NCBI GenBank assembly: GCA_943735955.1
Contig: OX030955.1
Span: 14,570,583-14,634,582, forward strand
Source of the DNA: Piscicola geometra
Taxonomy: Eukaryota > Annelida > Clitellata > Hirudinida > Piscicolidae
Length of the DNA stretch: 64,000 nt
Direction of reading: 5' to 3'
Of the stretch, positions 50,301 to 64,000 are shown in pieces. How positions within the stretch are numbered: the stretch's first letter is position 1; each line of letters opens with the position of its first letter. The notes below the pieces were generated by a model. That model ran no database searches and had not been told where the DNA came from. It was given only the letters and a program-made list of their open reading frames with translations. The translations under genes were made by a program, and so were the position numbers.

Positions 50301-50800
50301 TGAAACTCATCACTTCCTTATTTAACTACTTCTATATCATTATTTACTTTTCGTACGGATCTGAAGACATATCTGTTTAACAAATTCATTTTCCAGCGCT
50401 CTTGAATTTGAGGAAAGAGCGCTATAGAAATTGATTTGATTGATTGATTGATTGAAGAGTGTTAAAGTCTCCACACAAATTAAATTAGAATTTAGAGACG
50501 TTAGAGAATCGATGAGTTGGGAGAATTTTGTGATGAAATTAGTGAGTTACTTGGTGGCCTATATGTGTAAAGGTGTTTGTATATTAGGTTAGTTTAATTA
50601 TAAGATATTCATAATCTAGGTAGACTTCTGATTTAACTACAGAGCACTTTATGGTGGCCTTATGTATGAAGGCTAGACTGCCTCCCTCTTGCCTCCATAA
50701 GTGCCCCTGTGACTGTGTGTTACAGAATACCCCGGTGGTGCTGAATCGTTCTTGCTCGCTGTCGGAGCGTCTGAAGACATCCACGTTTCTGTAAGTCTTA
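47368..50800 (-). pseudogene. CR1/L2-like LINE, nearly full ORF2 but broken and nested
   Basis: On the minus strand from the right: the endonuclease start (GGSLAFIHKATIKCSVVKSE, about 50690-50590), then NLCGDFNTLQ (about 50480). A foreign insertion at 49885-50458 follows, then DDFNLYQHINVPTHENGNTL (about 49800). The linker and RT motifs continue: NPANYRPISNLSTISKIMER, HQSAYRPYHSTETALLHLTD, LLASLDLSAAFDTISHS, then after a stop HGVPQGSVLGPLLFTTF and a catalytic box read as YDDDIQL instead of YADD. C-terminal motifs are LGVTLDSKLIFINHITSI and LSRLDYCNSLLYNITNQ. The 3' tail near 47380-47400 has GCGCTATATAAATACATCTG. At least one stop, the altered box and the insertion make it inactive. Confidence 0.93.
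49885..50458 (+). mobile_element. CR1/L2-derived non-autonomous element, copy 2, nested in a LINE
   Basis: Plus orientation: begins GTTAGCAGCTGCCATCTTGG and ends with AGCGCTATAGAAATTGATTT and repeated GATT. It matches 1070-1812 inverted but lacks that copy's internal 140-bp duplication. LINE endonuclease sequence continues on both sides. Confidence 0.85.
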
Positions 50801-50814
50801 CAGTGTAAGACATA

Positions 50815-51245
50815 GCATGTCTAACTTATCATGGGCGGTGATCCTGGGGGGACCCTTACCACAGGACCCCCCATTTTTTTTAGTGGTGGTCTACCTTTAT
50901 GTGGACCACCCTACTTTTTTCAATGTATTATTATTAAAAATTCCTATTTTGATATGAGCATAATCGTCAACCATGGCATTAAAGTGAATGTTTATACAGC
51001 AATACATGAGTATGAATGGGCAGCGATGTTAGGGGCTCCTGGGGTCCATCTTAACATGGACCCCCTCAATTTTTCTAATACAATAATTTCTCAACTCCTA
51101 TTTTAATAAAAGCATTATCGTCAAACATAACATGAAACAGAATTTTTATTCAGTGTTTTGGGTAGGCGTAGTTATAGTGATAGCCGCCTGAAGCAAAACT
51201 ATTCTTTGCTTACTCAAATACTCTTACACCTACTTTATATTTATG
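50815..51245. repeat. Dispersed G-tract repeat family, further copy
   Basis: Contains GGCGGTGATCCTGGGGGGAC and AACTATTCTTTGCTTACTCA, as in 7085-7300 (partly inverted). A second related GATGTTAGGGGCTCCTGGGG lies within it. Non-coding. Confidence 0.55.
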
Positions 51246-51254
51246 GATTTAAGT

Positions 51255-51600
51255 ATAATTGTTAAAGAATCCAATCCCAATAACTTTTATTCCCGTTTTT
51301 TTCATCATAAAACTTTGTAAGACCTGATATATCCTTATATCCGTTTCAACCAATTGCAGAACTTTATTCATGCCACTGCTGAAGCCCAGTGTAGTGTGGG
51401 CGGCACAAATATTTGCTCAGAATATTATATTATATTAAGTAACCTTTATATCATAAAATTAGAGTAAATTAAATTATCTATTGATTTCTTCTTACTTTAA
51501 AACGCTGAGGCTTAAGGTTAAAACTGGGTTTCATCCAAAGTACCAACTTCCAATGTTGAATATTCAATAAATAACCTATTGGACCATATCCCAAGTGAAC
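51255..51600. repeat. hAT fragment plus inverted fragment of repeat C
   Basis: 51266-51302 (AAAGAATCCAATCCCAATAA) is the inverse of a segment in the hAT copy at 31090-31140. 51310-51600 is the inverse of repeat C, with AAGCCCAGTGTAGTGTGGGC. Confidence 0.75.
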
Positions 51601-51761
51601 GAATGTCTACTTTTGTTGCCTACTTATGCCCATCAGTCAAGCATTAAGCATCCATTTGCCTCCAGCTCTTCAACACATTCATCATTCACAGAGAAGCTTA
51701 AGGACTTTAAAGACACGTTTTGAAGCATTGAATTCTGTAGAAAGAAGAAGAGTCTGAAGCG

Positions 51762-51767
51762 TTTATT
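51762..51767 (-). terminator. Polyadenylation signal AATAAA of RPS19
   Basis: On the minus strand AATAAA begins 30 bp after the RPS19 stop codon (TAA at 51800-51798), a normal distance for a compact 3' UTR. Confidence 0.7.
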
Positions 51768-51797
51768 GAGGAAGAGACTCGAGGGTCCAAGGAAGAC

Positions 51798-53189
51798 TTA
51801 GAGACGACCCATCTGAGTGGCAATCCTGTCCAGGTCCCTCCTGCCAGTCAGTGTCAGCTTCCTGCCACTGCAACATCAAAAGACAATACAAGAGATTGTA
51901 TTCACATTTTGCAAAAAATGCTTTATTCGTTCACTTAGAAAGGACTCACCCGCTGGGGTCCTTCTCGACCCACTTGAGGCCCTCCAGAGCCTGCAGCGCC
52001 TTCCTTGCGATCGACCTGGAGCCCTTGCAGAAGTGCGATGGCTGCGTGCCGTTGTTCTTCCTGCCTCCGTAGATCTTCGTCACTGCTCCGATGCCTACTG
52101 GCGCCCGCATGTACAAGTGACGAGCCACTGATGCTGTTCATGTGCATTCAGTCATTATATTAACTTTTTGATTGATAGTTTTCCTTTCATATTCATTTAG
52201 GAAATACTAAAAGTGAAATTAAACGATCTGAGTGGACTGACCAGTTCTGGTGTAGAACCAGTCATCGTCGTAGGGGGCGAGTTCCTTGTGGATGCCCGTC
52301 TTCACCAAGTCGGTCCAGTCGGGAACCCTCAACTTGCCTCCTCTGATCATGGTTGCGCAACATTCCATGCAAAAGTGAATTTATAATTTTAAAATAAAAA
52401 TAATTGAGATTCAGTGGTGTATGATGAAAAAACTAAGACAGTGCTAATACAGTGGCACCATCAACTCTCGTCACCACTGGCGACCAATGGAGGCAAACAT
52501 GACCAAAACGACCAAGTCTGCCTTCGTGAACAGGCGCCATTCCTCTACCACAAATATAACACATGATCGTCACTGGACGCATGCTGACTTGTGTTTGTGG
52601 AGACTTTTTGCTTAATTTAAATAGAGATAAGAGACATTTTCATGGAAAATATAATTCACAATTTTTAAGCAGTCACAACTTGAAACATTAAGTATGCATT
52701 AGTGAGGTACCAAAAATTGAAATTGTCTTGATATATTGTTCTTAGATGGCAAAGCATAAAAAATTTGGGTGTGTTTGGAATTTGTTATTTGAACATTTAT
52801 AGTATAAAATTCATTTAAAGAAACTTCTAAAACTAAAATTTAAAAAGCACATATACATTTTTTAGTAATTCAGAGATTCAGTGGTGTATGATGAAAAAAC
52901 TAAGACAGTGCTAATACAATGGCACCATCAACTCTCGTCACCACTGGCGACCAATGGAGGCAAACATGACCAAAACGACCAAGTCTGCCTTCATGAACAG
53001 GCGCCATTCCTCTACCACAAATATAACACATGATGGTCACTGGACGCATGCTGACTTGTATTTGTGGAGACTTTTTGCAAGTTAGCAGCAAATATTACCG
53101 CAATATTTTGAAACTTACTTTTTCAAAAAGGCAGACAGAGTCTTGACAAAATCGTGTTGGTTGACGTCTTTAACGCTCACCCCTGGCAT
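51798..53189 (-). CDS. RPS19: 40S ribosomal protein S19 (eS19), complete coding region
   Basis: Component of the small ribosomal subunit, needed for 18S rRNA maturation (known). Exons: 53189-53119, 52342-52242, 52133-51950, 51867-51798. Introns are GT..AG, phases match (2,1,2), and the product is 141 aa (human 145). It begins [20 protein letters not shown]. The body has [40 protein letters not shown], then [40 protein letters not shown], and ends [14 protein letters not shown]. The whole family core is intact. The ATG directly follows a CTCTTAG acceptor, so a non-coding first exon lies upstream, as is common in ribosomal protein genes. Codon use is GC-richer than the surroundings. It is head-to-head with the AHCYL gene. 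Confidence 0.97.
52406..52611 (-). repeat. 206-bp duplicated segment in RPS19 intron 1, copy 1
   Basis: Nearly identical to 52873-53078 (about four differences). On the minus strand both copies hold the same open frame, ending at a TAG, with [20 protein letters not shown] and [16 protein letters not shown]. The C-x2-C and later H/C residues could bind zinc, and TIMCYICGR resembles the start of ZNF474/ZC2HC-type C2HC motifs, but the remainder does not fit. It could be a pair of relic exons. Confidence 0.6.
52873..53078 (-). repeat. 206-bp duplicated segment in RPS19 intron 1, copy 2
   Basis: Direct repeat of 52406-52611. Of three differences inside the shared frame, two are silent (His and Thr codons) and one changes Thr to Ile (ACTGTA/ATTGTA). 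It lies 41 bp downstream of the RPS19 exon 1 donor on the minus strand. Confidence 0.6.
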
Positions 53190-54270
53190 CTAAGAGATTA
53201 AACGGTTTTAGATATTTCAGTAATTAAATAACAATAAAGGAATACATGTTTCTAGTAACTGAAAACATTTGTAAGACACAAAACGTTAAACAAAAGTCTA
53301 AGCGAGCACTTACATTGGCGATATTAAATCAAAAAGAGGAAAAGGATAAGTTAAGTTCCCAAGTAAATTTATTTCGTAGAGAGTAATTTTTACAAATAAT
53401 TATGAAATTCCTAAATTTAAAAAAAAAATCGAAATAAAATTCATATTTCAAAGTATTAAAATGATCATGATTTAATTTTAAATATATTTTATAGGATACC
53501 TAGGCTCTTGGATTTTAAACAGCATAAAGATGAATACTCAAGATGTCACTCCAAGGGTGCGTTACGACCTCAAAATCAAAATTTAAGATTTAAAAAAGTA
53601 AAACATGTGAATCAGTATATTATTAAGAGCATTGTATGTGTATTTATCAACTAAGCTTAGGCGTGTATTACACAATTGAAAAGCACAAAGCAGCTCCTCA
53701 TTCACATGCGCCTAATTACGCAGAGCTCACAGTTTTTGACTTTATGAGCCTTCCTAGAGGACCTTTCGCAATGTGACGAAGCTTAAGATGTTTAGAGAGT
53801 TTTACATTTCATGATATAAAAACGAAAGAAAGTGTATACTTGAAATTAAACAGTTTTAGAAGAGTAAATTACTAATTAGAGTTCCTACAAGTTTTATTTA
53901 GGGAACGAACTTTCAATGTCTGAAAGTCAACATCTGTAAAGCTTAAAACTATGAAAATAAGTTTTATTGTAACTGACGAAAAAAAGTGCCTTTCATAAAT
54001 TCATTTCCGAGATAATAGGAATGGATAAGAAGCAGGTACAAATACTAAGATTCTCTAATTATAAGACTCTTATAAATCCAATATAGACATTACGTTAATT
54101 TAATTTAATTTTAATAATTGTATTTCCAAAAAAGTTTACATAAATGTGTGACTATTTGAATTAAAATATTATTTATTTAATAAATAGTATTTATTTTTAA
54201 AGACGTTTTTAAAATGTAAAATCAAATTATGAAACGATGTTATAGCACAAAGAGTTGCTTCTCTTTATAT
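53190..54270. promoter_or_regulatory. Intergenic region between divergent RPS19 and AHCYL genes
   Basis: About 1.1 kb of AT-rich sequence between the RPS19 coding start (minus) and the first AHCYL exon seen (plus). The RPS19 5' UTR exon and the AHCYL first exon(s) should lie here or, for AHCYL, overlap it. I could not place them. No defined regulatory motif was recognised. Confidence 0.35.
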
Positions 54271-54278
54271 ATAGAGAG

Positions 54279-64000
<9,722 letters not shown>

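Overview
The window is nuclear DNA of a multicellular animal. Five conserved, intron-rich animal genes can be read through canonical GT..AG splice sites with matching codon phases: NICN1 (one exon, +), a six-finger C2H2 zinc-finger gene (-), RBPJ/CSL, the Notch-pathway DNA-binding protein (-), RPS19 (-) and an S-adenosylhomocysteine-hydrolase-like gene of the AHCYL/IRBIT family (+). The spaces between them and their introns are AT-rich and full of CR1/L2-like and RTE LINEs, hAT and piggyBac remnants, tRNA-derived SINEs and very long tandem arrays. Animal-type TTAGGG-like interstitial repeats fit the same picture. The species cannot be named from the sequence; an invertebrate with a repeat-rich genome is most likely.

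Layout. 0-8.7 kb: AT-rich DNA with a CR1/L2-derived element, a SINE, an hAT end, an interstitial telomeric tract, the NICN1 exon and LINE fragments. 8.8-10.5 kb: a 16-bp minisatellite. 11-17.5 kb: a piggyBac fragment, a small hAT-type element with a perfect 8-bp target duplication, an hAT transposase relic, and RTE and CR1 LINE pieces. 18.8-27.0 kb: the zinc-finger gene (minus strand, six exons, predicted 667 aa), with LINE and hAT insertions in its introns. 27.5-29.9 kb: a small unrecognised plus-strand gene head-to-head with it. 30.6-44.8 kb: RBPJ (ten exons seen, first exon(s) missing), whose introns hold an hAT copy, about 2.2 kb of AT satellite, SINEs, LINE pieces and dinucleotide arrays. 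47.4-50.8 kb: a damaged CR1/L2-like LINE with a second element nested in its endonuclease. 51.8-53.2 kb: a complete RPS19 coding region. 54.3 kb to the right edge: the first part of the AHCYL gene (nine exons).

The most unusual structure is the AHCYL gene. Short conserved exons of 47-102 bp lie in introns made almost wholly of tandem minisatellites, each intron with a different unit. Several splice sites in AHCYL, RBPJ and the zinc-finger gene lie inside or directly against the repeats: GT-type arrays at donors and CA-type arrays at acceptors. I found no CRISPR array, operon, or gene cluster suggesting a new enzymatic system. The long open frames inside arrays are artefacts of repeat periodicity.

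Exon boundaries were chosen by eye from splice consensus, reading phase and remembered family alignments. No search or transcript data were available.
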